From contig JABDCA010000005.1 in assembly GCA_013288345.1 (NCBI GenBank), positions 60,498 through 124,497 on the forward strand: a DNA stretch of 64,000 bases. Reading direction: 5' to 3'. The position numbers and the translations under genes were made by a program. The notes beneath the pieces are model-generated. The model saw only the letters and a list, made by a program, of their open reading frames with translations, did not search any database and was not told the DNA's origin. Source of the stretch: Bacteroidota bacterium. Lineage in GTDB: Bacteria > Bacteroidota > Bacteroidia > JABEUT01. Shown here piece after piece: positions 1-8,098 of this stretch (the first letter of the stretch is position 1; each line of letters starts with the position of its first letter).

Positions 1-1
1 A

Positions 2-598
2 ATAGAGAAGGATTATTACGATAATGGAGTGTTAAAGGGCGAGTATTTTTACGTAAATGGTAAAACCAATGGCACCAATAAACAATATTATGAAACCGGA
101 AAATTAAAATACGAAACGCCCTGTACCGAAGGCAAAAAGAATGGACTACAGAAGGAATATTATGCCAACGGTTTTGTAAAGGGCGAGTATCCCTATACAA
201 ACGGAAAAACCAATGGCACAATTAAAGAATATTATGAAAGCAGTAAAATAAAATATGAAACACCTTGTACAGATGGCAAAAGGAATGGCCTGGCGAAAGG
301 ATATTACGAGAACGGGAAACTGAAAGGTGAATATCCATATATAGATAGTTTAGAAGTTGGAGTGGAGAAGGATTATTATGAGAGCGGTAAATTAAACTGG
401 GAAATACCATTTACTGCAGGGAAGAAAAATGGAGTGCAGAAAAGTTATTACGAAGATGGAACGCTAAAAGGCGAGTACCCTTACGTGAATGGTATTGAAA
501 ATGGGGTGGAAAAATTTTATAATAGCAAAGGCAAACTGCTTGACGAAACCCCTTATACCGATGGCAAGGCCGGCACTACAAATCACGTTAGCAAATAA
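2..598 (+). CDS. YwqK/MORN-type repeat protein, 5' end cut by window edge
   Basis: The frame is open to the left edge, so the true start lies outside. The visible 198 residues are almost entirely 24-residue repeats of the YwqK (MORN_2) type. Each has a core like GK-x-NG-x-x-K-x-YY-x-x-G-K-L. Two repeat flavours alternate, one opening KGEYPY and one opening KYETPC, giving a 48-residue (144-bp) higher-order unit. YwqK proteins are often labelled antitoxins by homology, but large multi-repeat forms in Bacteroidota are probably envelope or surface proteins of unknown role. The same repeat type recurs in the gene at 25897-29220. Repeat identity is certain; function is unknown. Confidence 0.8.
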   Translation: MEKDYYDNGVLKGEYFYVNGKTNGTNKQYYETGKLKYETPCTEGKKNGLQKEYYANGFVKGEYPYTNGKTNGTIKEYYESSKIKYETPCTDGKRNGLAKGYYENGKLKGEYPYIDSLEVGVEKDYYESGKLNWEIPFTAGKKNGVQKSYYEDGTLKGEYPYVNGIENGVEKFYNSKGKLLDETPYTDGKAGTTNHVSK

Positions 599-640
599 CT
601 ACTTTGCCTTAACACATCATTTATAGTAAGCCAAATTGAT

Positions 641-1585
641 TTATTTTTTCTTTTTAGCAGGCGTAGGTTCTATAGCTTCATTCAATGCCTCCATATCCTT
701 GTCTCTTAATGATTCCCAAGCTTCATGATGGCTTACATATATAATATGCTTAGTCACCGGGTCTGCAATAGACATGTCACCACCCACTCCCTCCAATACA
801 AAGCAATAGTTTTTGGCATTAGGTGAATTAATAAGCTTTGCAATGTCAGAATCAGGCATTATTTTATACTGATATTTGTACATAGCAAGTACTTTCTCTG
901 GCAGGCCCACTTTTACATTTAATTGAGGTATAAGTAAAGTGCGCCACTTTAATGTTTGCGGATCCTGGCTAAAGAAGTCCTTCATTTCCTCCTGGGGGTC
1001 ATTAAATGCATTGTATGTTGCCATATTAATACTTACCTTATTTTTAATCAATATATTAATATCATCTACAATATTTTGCATAACATATTTAAGCCCCCAG
1101 TAAACCGTCTCCCTATGTATAAAGGGAAAGGTGCTACAAATTATTAAGTTTTGCTCAAAATCAGGATTCAGATTAAAGCCTCCCCTGCATACGTAAATAG
1201 TTGTGCATATAAAGTCACTTTTATTTTGCTCTCCTAGGCGGTAAGCGGTTGTATTGCTATAACCCTCAGATACATAACTGTTTAACGGAGATTGAATAAC
1301 ATACTTCTGAGTTTTCATGCCCATTGGAACAATGAAGTACTTGGTTTTATCTTTAAAAGCTGCTTTTATTTCTTCCTGTGTAAGCGCTTCAACATTCGTA
1401 AATGCCCAATACTTCTTTGTATCAGCTAAAAGACTGTCATCAAATGCTCTATCACCTGTTGGAACAACATAAAGAGTGGATGATAGTAGGCCATCAATCA
1501 TTTTTGAGTCGTAAGAATAACGAACGTTTTGTGCACTGGCAATTCCACAAAGTATCGAGAGGGAAAGAAGTAGTTTGTTTTTCAT
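641..1585 (-). CDS. Secreted protein of unknown function
   Basis: This 314-residue protein opens with a clear signal peptide (MKNKLLLSLSILCGIASAQ), so it is exported to the periplasm or outer surface. I recognise no domain. The middle is mixed alpha/beta with three or four cysteines (around the FICTTIYVCRGG segment) that could form disulfides. The C-terminus ends in a lysine run after a proline-rich stretch. It is convergent with the YwqK-repeat gene, with 42 bp between stops. It is probably a real gene because of the signal peptide and its length. Its role cannot be inferred. Confidence 0.75.
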   Translation of the reverse strand: MKNKLLLSLSILCGIASAQNVRYSYDSKMIDGLLSSTLYVVPTGDRAFDDSLLADTKKYWAFTNVEALTQEEIKAAFKDKTKYFIVPMGMKTQKYVIQSPLNSYVSEGYSNTTAYRLGEQNKSDFICTTIYVCRGGFNLNPDFEQNLIICSTFPFIHRETVYWGLKYVMQNIVDDINILIKNKVSINMATYNAFNDPQEEMKDFFSQDPQTLKWRTLLIPQLNVKVGLPEKVLAMYKYQYKIMPDSDIAKLINSPNAKNYCFVLEGVGGDMSIADPVTKHIIYVSHHEAWESLRDKDMEALNEAIEPTPAKKKK

Positions 1586-1762
1586 TTGAAATGGTGGTTT
1601 GAGGATAGTAAATGTATTAAATATCTTATTAGGTGTAAGTATATCCGTTTATTGTAAGCGAAAATCTACTATTGGTGGTTAAAAAGCACAAAACACTAGG
1701 CTTACTCCAGTTTTTTAACACTTTTTCACCTTTTTCGCACATATTAAGAGCTAAAACAGTAA

Positions 1763-1770
1763 TAGATTTG
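1763..1770 (+). promoter_or_regulatory. Candidate -7 box for the M13 peptidase gene
   Basis: TAGATTTG matches the Bacteroidota -7 consensus TAnnTTTG and lies 69 bp before the ATG at 1840. No convincing -33 TTTG is visible at the usual spacing. Inferred from motif only. Confidence 0.35.
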
Positions 1771-1839
1771 CAAGAATTATAAAATGCGCGATGATATTAT
1801 TTAATTGTTAAATTGCGCCCTTTAATTTATCTATCTAAA

Positions 1840-3933
1840 ATGAAAAAAGTGAATTTTTATGGCCCTGCCATCTGCCTTACACTCGGTTTAGCAATGCTTG
1901 GCACATCGTGCAAACACGAAACCGATGCTGAAAAATACAAAGGCGAAGTTGGCCTGGTTAACTTTGATACAACTGCCAAGCCGCAGCAAGATTTTTACCA
2001 GTATGTAAATGGTAGCTGGCTAAAGAACAACCCTATTCCTGCCAGTGAAGCAGCATGGGGAAGTTTTAATGTGCTTAACGATAGTATTGTTGCACGTTTA
2101 AGGAAACTATTGGAAACTGCCGGCGCTAATAAACAAGCTGCTGCAGGTTCTACCGAACAAAAAGTAGGTGATCTGTTTTTCTGTATGATGGATTCAGTAG
2201 ACCTGAACAAAAACGGAATTACTCCTTTAAATGATGAATTAGGCAAGATAAATGCCATATCTGATAATAAATCGCTTTGGGCTGAGGCAGCACGCCTTAT
2301 GAAAATTGGCCCCGATGTAATGTTTGGAGCCGGTGTTGAACAAGATGCCAAAATAAGCTCGAAAGAGGTATTTACTATTGGCCAGGGTGGTATGACCCTT
2401 CCATCGAAGGACTACTATATAGAAGATGCACCTATGTACAAAATGCTTAGGGGTAAATTTTTGGAGTATGCTACCAACATATTTGTACAAATGGGCGAAT
2501 CAGCTGATGCTGCCGCTAAAGATGCACAAAAGGTATTGGATATAGAAACCCAAATGGCACATTCATCTATGTCGCGTATTGAACAAAGAGATATCACTGC
2601 TCAATACAACAAAATGCCAATGACCGAATTGGCAAAGGTGACCCCGAATATTGATTGGGCAACCATATATGACGTATTTGGTGCAAAATCTATCGATACT
2701 GTTATTGTAGCTCAGCCTTTGTTTATGAAAGAGCTTAGCGATATGACCAAATCAGTTTCGATGGACGACTGGAAAACCTACATGCGTTTCCACCTTGTGT
2801 CGAGCGAAGCAAGCAAGCTGAGCGATACCTTATCAAAAATAAGTTTCAACTTCTGGGGCAAAACCTTCCAGGGCATAAAAGAACAACAACCACGTTGGAA
2901 ACGTTCGGTAGAAGGTACCAGCCGTTCATTAGGCGATTTACTTGGCCAGCTTTATGTTGCTAAGTACTTTAGCCCTGAAGCTAAGGCAAAGGTGAACGAA
3001 ATGGTTACCAATGTTATTGCAGCTTACAAGCAACGCATTAACCAGGTAGCATGGATGAGCCCTGAGACTAAGAAATACGCAATTGCTAAGCTTGATAAAA
3101 TCACTCTTAAGCTTTGCTATCCTGATAAATGGAAAGATTTTTCTGCACTCGAAATTAAGCGCGATGCATGGGTGTTGAACTCTTTCAGGATAAACGAATT
3201 TGAATTTAACTTCGATATGAATAAACTGGGCAAACCGGTTGATCGTACCGAATGGGGCATGTCGCCACAAACAGTTAATGCATATTACAACCCTTCTATG
3301 AACGAGATCGTGTTCCCTGCAGCTATCATGCAGCCTCCTTTCTTCGATCCTAACAGGGACGATGCAATGAACTACGGTGGTATGGGCGCAGTAATTGGCC
3401 ACGAGCTTACCCACGGTTTTGATGATGAAGGTTGCCAGTTTGATGCTGAAGGTAACATGCACAAATGGTGGACCAATCAGGATTCAGCACAGTTCCATAA
3501 TAAGCTGCAAGTGCTTATCAAGCAGTTTAATGGCTATACCGTTGATTCGATGAACGTAAAAGGTGAACTTACTATTGGCGAGAACACTGCCGATTTTGGT
3601 GGATTGACCATTGCTTACACTGCACTTCAAAACGACTTGAAGGAACACCCTGAAGGAGTTGTAGATGGTTTTACACCTGAACAAAGGTTCTTTATTGCAT
3701 GGGCACAGGCATGGAGGGAGAACATCCGTCCTAACTACCAAAGGCAGTTAATTAATACCAACCCGCACTCGCCTACTATTTTCAGGGCTAACGGACCTCT
3801 TTCTAATATGCCTGAATTCTATAAAGCATTCAGCGTATCGAGCAACGAGCACAACCCGGAAGTTAAGAGCTTTGAAATTAAACCAGGCGATGGCATGTAT
3901 AGGGCCGATAGCGTTAGAGCTTCTATTTGGTAA
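1840..3933 (+). CDS. M13 family zinc metallopeptidase (PepO/neprilysin-like), lipoprotein
   Basis: This is a gluzincin endopeptidase of the neprilysin family, 697 residues, the usual family length. Seen directly: the zinc motif HELTH at about residues 521-525, the third ligand motif ENTADFGG at about 581-588, and the family-typical C-terminus ending in Trp. The frame could begin at a TTG at 1813. The ATG at 1840 is preferred because it starts a lipoprotein signal peptide ending in a lipobox (LGTSC, followed by KHE). The product should therefore be membrane-anchored in the periplasm, cleaving oligopeptides. It stands alone as a transcription unit. Assignment is secure; the natural substrate is unknown. 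Confidence 0.95.
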   Translation: MKKVNFYGPAICLTLGLAMLGTSCKHETDAEKYKGEVGLVNFDTTAKPQQDFYQYVNGSWLKNNPIPASEAAWGSFNVLNDSIVARLRKLLETAGANKQAAAGSTEQKVGDLFFCMMDSVDLNKNGITPLNDELGKINAISDNKSLWAEAARLMKIGPDVMFGAGVEQDAKISSKEVFTIGQGGMTLPSKDYYIEDAPMYKMLRGKFLEYATNIFVQMGESADAAAKDAQKVLDIETQMAHSSMSRIEQRDITAQYNKMPMTELAKVTPNIDWATIYDVFGAKSIDTVIVAQPLFMKELSDMTKSVSMDDWKTYMRFHLVSSEASKLSDTLSKISFNFWGKTFQGIKEQQPRWKRSVEGTSRSLGDLLGQLYVAKYFSPEAKAKVNEMVTNVIAAYKQRINQVAWMSPETKKYAIAKLDKITLKLCYPDKWKDFSALEIKRDAWVLNSFRINEFEFNFDMNKLGKPVDRTEWGMSPQTVNAYYNPSMNEIVFPAAIMQPPFFDPNRDDAMNYGGMGAVIGHELTHGFDDEGCQFDAEGNMHKWWTNQDSAQFHNKLQVLIKQFNGYTVDSMNVKGELTIGENTADFGGLTIAYTALQNDLKEHPEGVVDGFTPEQRFFIAWAQAWRENIRPNYQRQLINTNPHSPTIFRANGPLSNMPEFYKAFSVSSNEHNPEVKSFEIKPGDGMYRADSVRASIW

Positions 3934-4060
3934 TATTTTTTGATTCCATATTGGGTGTCCCAAGCTATTAGTATAGCTTGGGACACTTCATTTAAGGGAG
4001 TTCCTACTAAATGAATATAAATTACATTGCTTATTGATACCTCTAATTAATAAGGTATTG

Positions 4061-4068
4061 TATATTTG
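4061..4068 (+). promoter_or_regulatory. Candidate promoter -7 box for tRNA-Ser
   Basis: TATATTTG is a perfect TAnnTTTG box ending 15 bp before the mature tRNA 5' end, the expected geometry for a tRNA promoter in this phylum. The nearest upstream TTG is about 24 bp away, slightly long for a -33 element. Confidence 0.5.
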
Positions 4069-4083
4069 CAGCCTTGATTTTCA

Positions 4084-4170
<87 letters not shown>

Positions 4171-4182
4171 AAATATAAAGCA

Positions 4183-4209
4183 ACCCCACTTTTGTGGGGT
4201 TTGTCTTTT
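4183..4209 (+). terminator. Possible intrinsic terminator after tRNA-Ser
   Basis: The stem ACCCCAC-TTTT-GTGGGGT is followed by the T-rich run TTGTCTTTT, 14 bp after the tRNA. The T-tract is interrupted, so read-through is possible. Confidence 0.55.
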
Positions 4210-4345
4210 ATAAGCGAAAGCAGAAAACTTGTTTTCGGAATGAAGTGAAATAAAAGACAAAAACCGATAAGGTTGCTTTTTATTTAAGCCTCCTACAATG
4301 GGATCACCGAAGGTAATCCCTCTCTCCGCTTAATCATATATAAGG

Positions 4346-4377
4346 GCTACAGAAGAAAACTTCTGTAGCTTTTTTTT
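4346..4377 (+). terminator. Strong intrinsic terminator
   Basis: A perfect 10-bp stem GCTACAGAAG/CTTCTGTAGC with an AAAA loop is followed by eight T residues. It lies about 180 bp after tRNA-Ser with no gene in between, so it implies a transcript covering the structured stretch upstream. Confidence 0.8.
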
Positions 4378-4587
4378 GAAATCAGTCAAATCTTGAGTTG
4401 ATGCGAAAACTTTGACAGTCAATCGCGTCCAATAATTATATTCTGAGTTAACGTGAGCTTATTCTAAAAAAAATGAAACCTACCCCTTTGCTGTAAAGAA
4501 TAAAGACTAATTTACAACCATAAAATTCATCTATACCAATAAGGCAGGAAGGATTATTATTTTAAACAGTTCAAAACCCCAAAACTC

Positions 4588-5238
4588 ATGAAAAACTTTT
4601 ATTCGAATTTAAGAAAATTGATGCCGGTTGCTGTTCTAGCAATTATCATTTCAATGCTTGCCTCTTGTTCATCATCAAACCAATTCGCGTCTTCCTTTTC
4701 CAAGAGGAAATACATGGCAGGTCATTATGCCGACCCTATTGCCAAAGTGAAGGTTGAAACCGGGAATACTGTAAACGTAGCCTCAAGTGATACCAGGAAA
4801 GTAGTAAGTACTGGTATAACTGTAAAGAATGAGGATGCCAATACATCAGAATCGTATACTGTTGTTGGCCAAAAATCGGACAATTCTAGGGCAGTTACCC
4901 CTGGCCAATCATCAAAACATTCATTGCATAACCTGACTAATAAGGCAGTCGTAGCTGTTATTGGTAATAAAAACGCAAACACAATTGAACAAAGCTCCGC
5001 CATTTATTACAGTCCGAATTCTTTAGAAAAAATTGCAGGCGATGGTGGTGGACACCATCACTATCTGGGAGCATTTTTTCTTTGCTTGCTTCTGGGGTTG
5101 ATCTTTTTACTGTTAGCAGCAGTAAGTGTTGTTGGCGGCTCTGCTGCAGGGTTAGGTTTGTTTGCAATATTAGCTTATGTAATGTGGATAGCAGCCCTTG
5201 TTTTCCTGATTCTTTGGATTGTAAGTTTAGTTTCTTAA
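4588..5238 (+). CDS. Lipoprotein with C-terminal membrane segments, unknown function
   Basis: This 216-residue protein begins with a lipoprotein signal peptide (VLAIIISMLASC lipobox near residue 29), followed by an SSSNQFASSFSKRKY segment that I associate with a Bacteroidota lipoprotein family of unknown role. The middle is Ser/Thr/Asn-rich and probably disordered. A GGGHHHY patch then precedes two strongly hydrophobic helices at about residues 155-215. It has its own upstream gap and a strong terminator directly downstream, so it is monocistronic. Function is unknown. Confidence 0.8.
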   Translation: MKNFYSNLRKLMPVAVLAIIISMLASCSSSNQFASSFSKRKYMAGHYADPIAKVKVETGNTVNVASSDTRKVVSTGITVKNEDANTSESYTVVGQKSDNSRAVTPGQSSKHSLHNLTNKAVVAVIGNKNANTIEQSSAIYYSPNSLEKIAGDGGGHHHYLGAFFLCLLLGLIFLLLAAVSVVGGSAAGLGLFAILAYVMWIAALVFLILWIVSLVS

Positions 5239-5277
5239 TATAAAAAAGAGAAAGAGCAGACCCTCTCTCGGTTGATA

Positions 5278-5315
5278 AGAGAAAACCCTGCAATATTGCA
5301 GGGTTTTCTCTTTTT
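5278..5315 (+). terminator. Intrinsic terminator of the lipoprotein gene
   Basis: A perfect 17-bp palindromic stem (5278-5294 with 5295-5311, core CCCTGCAATATTGCAGGG) is followed by TTTT. It lies 39 bp after the stop codon at 5238. Confidence 0.85.
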
Positions 5316-5357
5316 AAATTAGCCTTTTATTCACTTTCAATCCTACTAAATTAAATT

Positions 5358-5753
5358 ATGGAAATTAAACGCAACGGAACACACCCATCGGGTAAAGGCC
5401 CGACTGAATATTTTACAGGCTCAGTAAGTATTGATCCGCTTTTTAGCCCACCAGATCCGGCACGTGTGGCTATGGCATGGGTAACGTTTGAACCGGGCGC
5501 ACGTACAGCATGGCATACACATCCGCTCGGGCAGACCTTAATTATTACTTCAGGTTCCGGTTGGGTGCAGCGCGAAGGTGACGCAATTGAAGAAGTCCAC
5601 CAAGGCGATGTGGTATGGTTTGCGCCGGGCGAAAAGCATTGGCACGGAGCTACAGCTACTACCGCAATGAGCCATATTGCTATTCAGGAAAAACTTAATG
5701 GTTCACCGGTTGATTGGATGGAACATGTTACAGACCAGCAATACAGTAAGTAG
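5358..5753 (+). CDS. Small cupin, hydroxynitrile-lyase (GtHNL)-like
   Basis: This is a single-domain cupin of 131 residues. Metal-binding cupin motifs are visible: HTHPLGQ at residues 53-59 and EKHWHG at 92-97. The pattern H53, H55, Q59, H94 and H106, with Q110, matches what I recall of the manganese cupin (R)-hydroxynitrile lyase from Granulicella tundricola, including the start MEIKR, the phrase [17 protein letters not shown] and the ending DWMEHVT. That family cleaves or forms mandelonitrile-type cyanohydrins in vitro; the cellular role of these cupins is not settled. It stands alone after a strong terminator. Cupin assignment is secure; true physiological activity is open. Confidence 0.85.
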   Translation: MEIKRNGTHPSGKGPTEYFTGSVSIDPLFSPPDPARVAMAWVTFEPGARTAWHTHPLGQTLIITSGSGWVQREGDAIEEVHQGDVVWFAPGEKHWHGATATTAMSHIAIQEKLNGSPVDWMEHVTDQQYSK

Positions 5754-5763
5754 GCTGTTTATA

Positions 5764-5952
5764 TTATCTCATAAAAAAATACTCCGCCACCAATACAGTA
5801 GCCAAAATAGTTGAGAATATAACTGTATATATCCACAAAAAATAGGCTACAGGATGAAGCCCGCTATTAACTTCAGCATTGATTACTTTGTCGTTACTGA
5901 TACTTCTTTCAGCAGAAGCTGAAAATCCGTTGTGAGCAAGAGTTGCGTTCAT
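5764..5952 (-). CDS. Small single-pass membrane protein
   Basis: This 62-residue protein has a polar N-terminal half and one clear transmembrane helix at about residues 36-59, ending in FFMR. I do not recognise a family. It begins 70 bp downstream of a perfect CRP/FNR-type palindrome (6023-6038) and follows, on the same strand, a crp/fnr gene ending at 6078. It is therefore probably a regulated small protein rather than a chance frame. A role in respiration or membrane stress would be only a guess. Confidence 0.6.
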   Translation of the reverse strand: MNATLAHNGFSASAERSISNDKVINAEVNSGLHPVAYFLWIYTVIFSTILATVLVAEYFFMR

Positions 5953-5993
5953 TGTTTTTGTAATTTAATAGTTGCGCTATAGTTTTAATACTA

Positions 5994-6001
5994 CAATGTT
6001 A
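5994..6001 (-). promoter_or_regulatory. Near-consensus -7 box for the 62-residue membrane protein
   Basis: On the minus strand this reads TAACATTG, one base from TAnnTTTG. A start about 6 nt downstream would place the CRP-type palindrome centre near -42, the class II activator position. Inferred. Confidence 0.35.
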
Positions 6002-6022
6002 CGCACAAGATACCCGGCAGAC

Positions 6023-6038
6023 TGTGACTTTTGTCACA
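6023..6038. promoter_or_regulatory. Perfect CRP/FNR-family operator
   Basis: TGTGACTTTTGTCACA is a perfect TGTGA-N6-TCACA palindrome, and the symmetry extends two bases further on each side (6021-6040). It sits between the 3' end of the crp/fnr gene and the start of the 62-residue membrane protein gene, so that small gene is the likely target. Confidence 0.7.
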
Positions 6039-6077
6039 GTGCCTTATAAACGATTTTACTAAAAAGGGAAAGGGCTA

Positions 6078-6785
6078 TTAGTATAAAACGTTGGCTTTAC
6101 CAACTAGTTTTTGCAGGTCAAGTATTTTTATTTTTTTGCCCTGAAGTTCAATACTTTTTTCTTTATCGAATTCTGAAAGAAGCCGTGTCGCTGTTTCACG
6201 TGCAGTACCAACAATACTAGCCAGTTCTTCACGTGTTATAGATACATTTATCGTACATCCATCTGCTTCGTAGCCATAAAATTCTTTTAAAAGAAGTATG
6301 CCTTGCGCCAGCCTTTCTTTAACCGATTTGTGTGCAATATCGGTAATGGCTTGTTCTGCAACTTTCAATTCGTTGGCAAAAAGCTTTATAATTTTAGTGG
6401 CAAGCATAGTGTTTTTCTCAACCAATCCTGTAAATACTTCTTTAGGTATAAAGCATATAGCCGAATCTTCTATTGCAGTGGCCGAGCATGAATACTTATC
6501 GCCGCTTAGTATTGCCCTATAACCCATTACATCTCCATTTTTACACAAATGTATTATCTGCTCTTTACCATCAGCACCAACCTGCGTTACCTTTATTTTG
6601 CCATTATTAATACAATACAAACCATGAGGGTATTTACCTTCTTCAAAAATTACATTACCCTTTTTATAAACCATGCAGCTTTTCGAAACCTCAATAGATT
6701 GGGTATCATCTAAACCTAATTCACTGAAAATAGATTTGTAACGGGCTTTACAGTAGTAACAGCTATCTTTTACTAATTCAGACAT
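6078..6785 (-). CDS. Crp/Fnr family transcriptional regulator
   Basis: This 235-residue regulator has an N-terminal cyclic-nucleotide-binding fold (about residues 35-150, with the GLYCINNGKIKV and GDVMGY segments) and a C-terminal winged helix. The recognition region REELASIVGTARETATRLL lies at about 185-203. Cysteines at residues 9 and 12 (CYYC), 37 and about 81 raise the possibility of an Fe-S or redox sensor, but the spacing does not match E. coli FNR exactly. It is followed by a perfect TGTGA-N6-TCACA site, probably its own target. Its start lies 8 bp after the methyltransferase stop, so the two are likely cotranscribed. Confidence 0.9.
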   Translation of the reverse strand: MSELVKDSCYYCKARYKSIFSELGLDDTQSIEVSKSCMVYKKGNVIFEEGKYPHGLYCINNGKIKVTQVGADGKEQIIHLCKNGDVMGYRAILSGDKYSCSATAIEDSAICFIPKEVFTGLVEKNTMLATKIIKLFANELKVAEQAITDIAHKSVKERLAQGILLLKEFYGYEADGCTINVSITREELASIVGTARETATRLLSEFDKEKSIELQGKKIKILDLQKLVGKANVLY

Positions 6786-6793
6786 AAGGAAAA

Positions 6794-7738
6794 TTAAACC
6801 TTTTCGGCAATAACAATCATCTCTTCACCTATTTTAAGTGTAGAAAGAGAGTTGTAAATAATATCGTGCACTATCATCATTAGCTTCAGTACCCATTTAG
6901 GCCTATTGGTGGTTTTATTAAAATATTCCTGTCTTTCGGCAGAAGATATTTTGGCCTCTTTGTTTTTGCCACCTTTCATTTTCTTTACCCAAGGCAAAAT
7001 ACTATACATGAGTAACAGCTTTAATTCTATTGACGATTCTATTGTTCTAACCTTAAAGCCGTTTTCCTCTAATATTTTGGTCATGGTTGGTTTAGAGAAA
7101 TAGTTAACGTGGTCGAGGCCCATCATGTTCCATTTAGCCTTTTGGCGTTTGGCAAAAAAACTATCTATTTGAGGGACCTGTATCACAATATAGCCGCCTT
7201 TCTTAAGCATGCTGTTGCATTTTACTACCACTTTCTTACATTCGTCAATATGTTCCAGCACATCCCACATGGTAATCATATCATAATAACCCTCTTCCAC
7301 TTTCATATCGAAAAAGTCCATCTTGTCAACAGGCAGTTTCAAATCTTCTTTGGCATACCGGTATGGCATTTCCGATATTTCAATACCATACACATCATAG
7401 CCCAGCTGGCGACCTGCTTCTAGAAAGTGGCCCCAACCTACTCCAAGGTCAAATAACTTACCGTCTTTTTTATATTTCCGTAAAAGCTTATACCTGAGGA
7501 AATGCCTTTGTAGTTTCAGCCAATCATTCCCTTTACGGACCTGCTCCAGTACTTTTTCATCCTTATAATTGGCGTAGGTAATATCCTTACGGAAATACCA
7601 TGGCAAAAAGACAAACGAACATACACTGCACCTAACTATCGTCAAGTCATCCTTCTCAAAAGCAGCTTCGAACTTTTTAGGGTCTTTATTGCCGCATACC
7701 TTACATTCAATACCTTCTAATACCTCGGGCTTTACCAT
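6794..7738 (-). CDS. SAM-dependent methyltransferase with N-terminal zinc ribbon
   Basis: This 314-residue protein has an N-terminal four-cysteine knuckle (CKVCG and CSVC, about residues 12-40) and a class I methyltransferase core. The SAM motif DLGVGWGHFLEAG is near residue 105 and a post-I acidic end (YGIEIS) follows; MWDVLEHID is also typical. The layout is that of sugar or lipid methyltransferases of the Methyltransf_23 group. The longest frame starts at a TTG (7759), but that codon overlaps a -7 box. The ATG at 7738, just before the zinc ribbon, is chosen. It is first in an operon with crp/fnr. The substrate is unknown. Confidence 0.85.
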   Translation of the reverse strand: MVKPEVLEGIECKVCGNKDPKKFEAAFEKDDLTIVRCSVCSFVFLPWYFRKDITYANYKDEKVLEQVRKGNDWLKLQRHFLRYKLLRKYKKDGKLFDLGVGWGHFLEAGRQLGYDVYGIEISEMPYRYAKEDLKLPVDKMDFFDMKVEEGYYDMITMWDVLEHIDECKKVVVKCNSMLKKGGYIVIQVPQIDSFFAKRQKAKWNMMGLDHVNYFSKPTMTKILEENGFKVRTIESSIELKLLLMYSILPWVKKMKGGKNKEAKISSAERQEYFNKTTNRPKWVLKLMMIVHDIIYNSLSTLKIGEEMIVIAEKV

Positions 7739-7756
7739 ACAAATATCTGTCTCTGG

Positions 7757-7764
7757 CAAATATA
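7757..7764 (-). promoter_or_regulatory. Candidate -7 box for methyltransferase-crp operon
   Basis: On the minus strand this is TATATTTG, a perfect TAnnTTTG box, 18 bp before the chosen ATG at 7738. Confidence 0.5.
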
Positions 7765-7840
7765 AGGGTTTCTAATTGTAGCTCTGTATATTACTAATGC
7801 TTTTATCCAACAGATGCTTATTACAGTGCAACCAAACGGG

Positions 7841-7848
7841 TACTTTTG
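7841..7848 (+). promoter_or_regulatory. Candidate -7 box for the split sigma factor gene
   Basis: TACTTTTG matches TAnnTTTG and lies 31 bp before the ATG at 7880. It lies outside the invertible segment, so it would drive the sigma gene only when the segment is in the restoring orientation. Confidence 0.45.
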
Positions 7849-7879
7849 CGTTATTGAGTAAAGTAGATATTTAAGCATA

Positions 7880-8098
7880 ATGACCGAAAGTGAACTTTTG
7901 GATAGAATAAAGAATAACCCATCTGAGTTTTCGGAATTTTTTACAATATACTACAAACCAATTTTTGGGTATATACTCCGACGGACCGGAAATTTTGACA
8001 ATACAGCAGATATTGCAGCAGACACTTTCTTTAAAGCATTTAAAAATATTAACTCCTTTTCGCTGAAATTTGGAGTGAACCGCCATGTCGTAAATTAA
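7880..8098 (+). pseudogene. ECF sigma factor, N-terminal fragment (split by inversion)
   Basis: The first 60 residues form region 2 of an ECF sigma-70 factor (FTIYYKPIFGYILRRTG, then DIAADTFFKAFKNI). After Phe60 the similarity stops abruptly at the end of a 33-bp inverted repeat (8029-8061). The frame then runs through 12 unrelated codons to a stop at 8098. The missing part, from the same 33 bp onward, is on the opposite strand at 9508-9100 in the matching frame. As it stands the product lacks most of region 2.3-2.4 and all of region 4, so it should be inactive. Confidence 0.9.
8029..8061 (+). repeat. Left 33-bp perfect inverted repeat
   Basis: These 33 bases (beginning CTTTAAAGCATTT and ending ACTCCTTTTC) occur again, perfectly, as the reverse complement at 9476-9508. 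In this copy they encode sigma factor residues in the stretch FFKAFKNINSFS. Confidence 0.97.

Larger units (their letters stand above)
4177..4377 (+). ncRNA. Candidate structured RNA downstream of tRNA-Ser
   Basis: No gene is present between 4170 and 4587. Instead 4177-4377 holds nested inverted repeats. There is a 7-bp hairpin (ACCCCAC/GTGGGGT, 4183-4200). A perfect 12-bp stem pairs 4200-4211 with 4250-4261, and encloses a hairpin GAAAAC-TT-GTTTTC (4223-4236). AAAGCA at 4177-4182 can pair with TGCTTT at 4274-4279. A 9-bp hairpin with one mismatch spans 4300-4320. A textbook terminator ends at 4377. This may be a 3' trailer, a small RNA or a folded repeat. I do not recognise an Rfam family. 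Bases 4378-4587 show nothing notable. Confidence 0.35.

Noticed and set aside
2938..3462. Long minus-strand frame of 174 codons inside the M13 peptidase gene
   Set aside because: It is antisense to a secure peptidase including its HELTH region, and its translation resembles no protein. Frame shadow.
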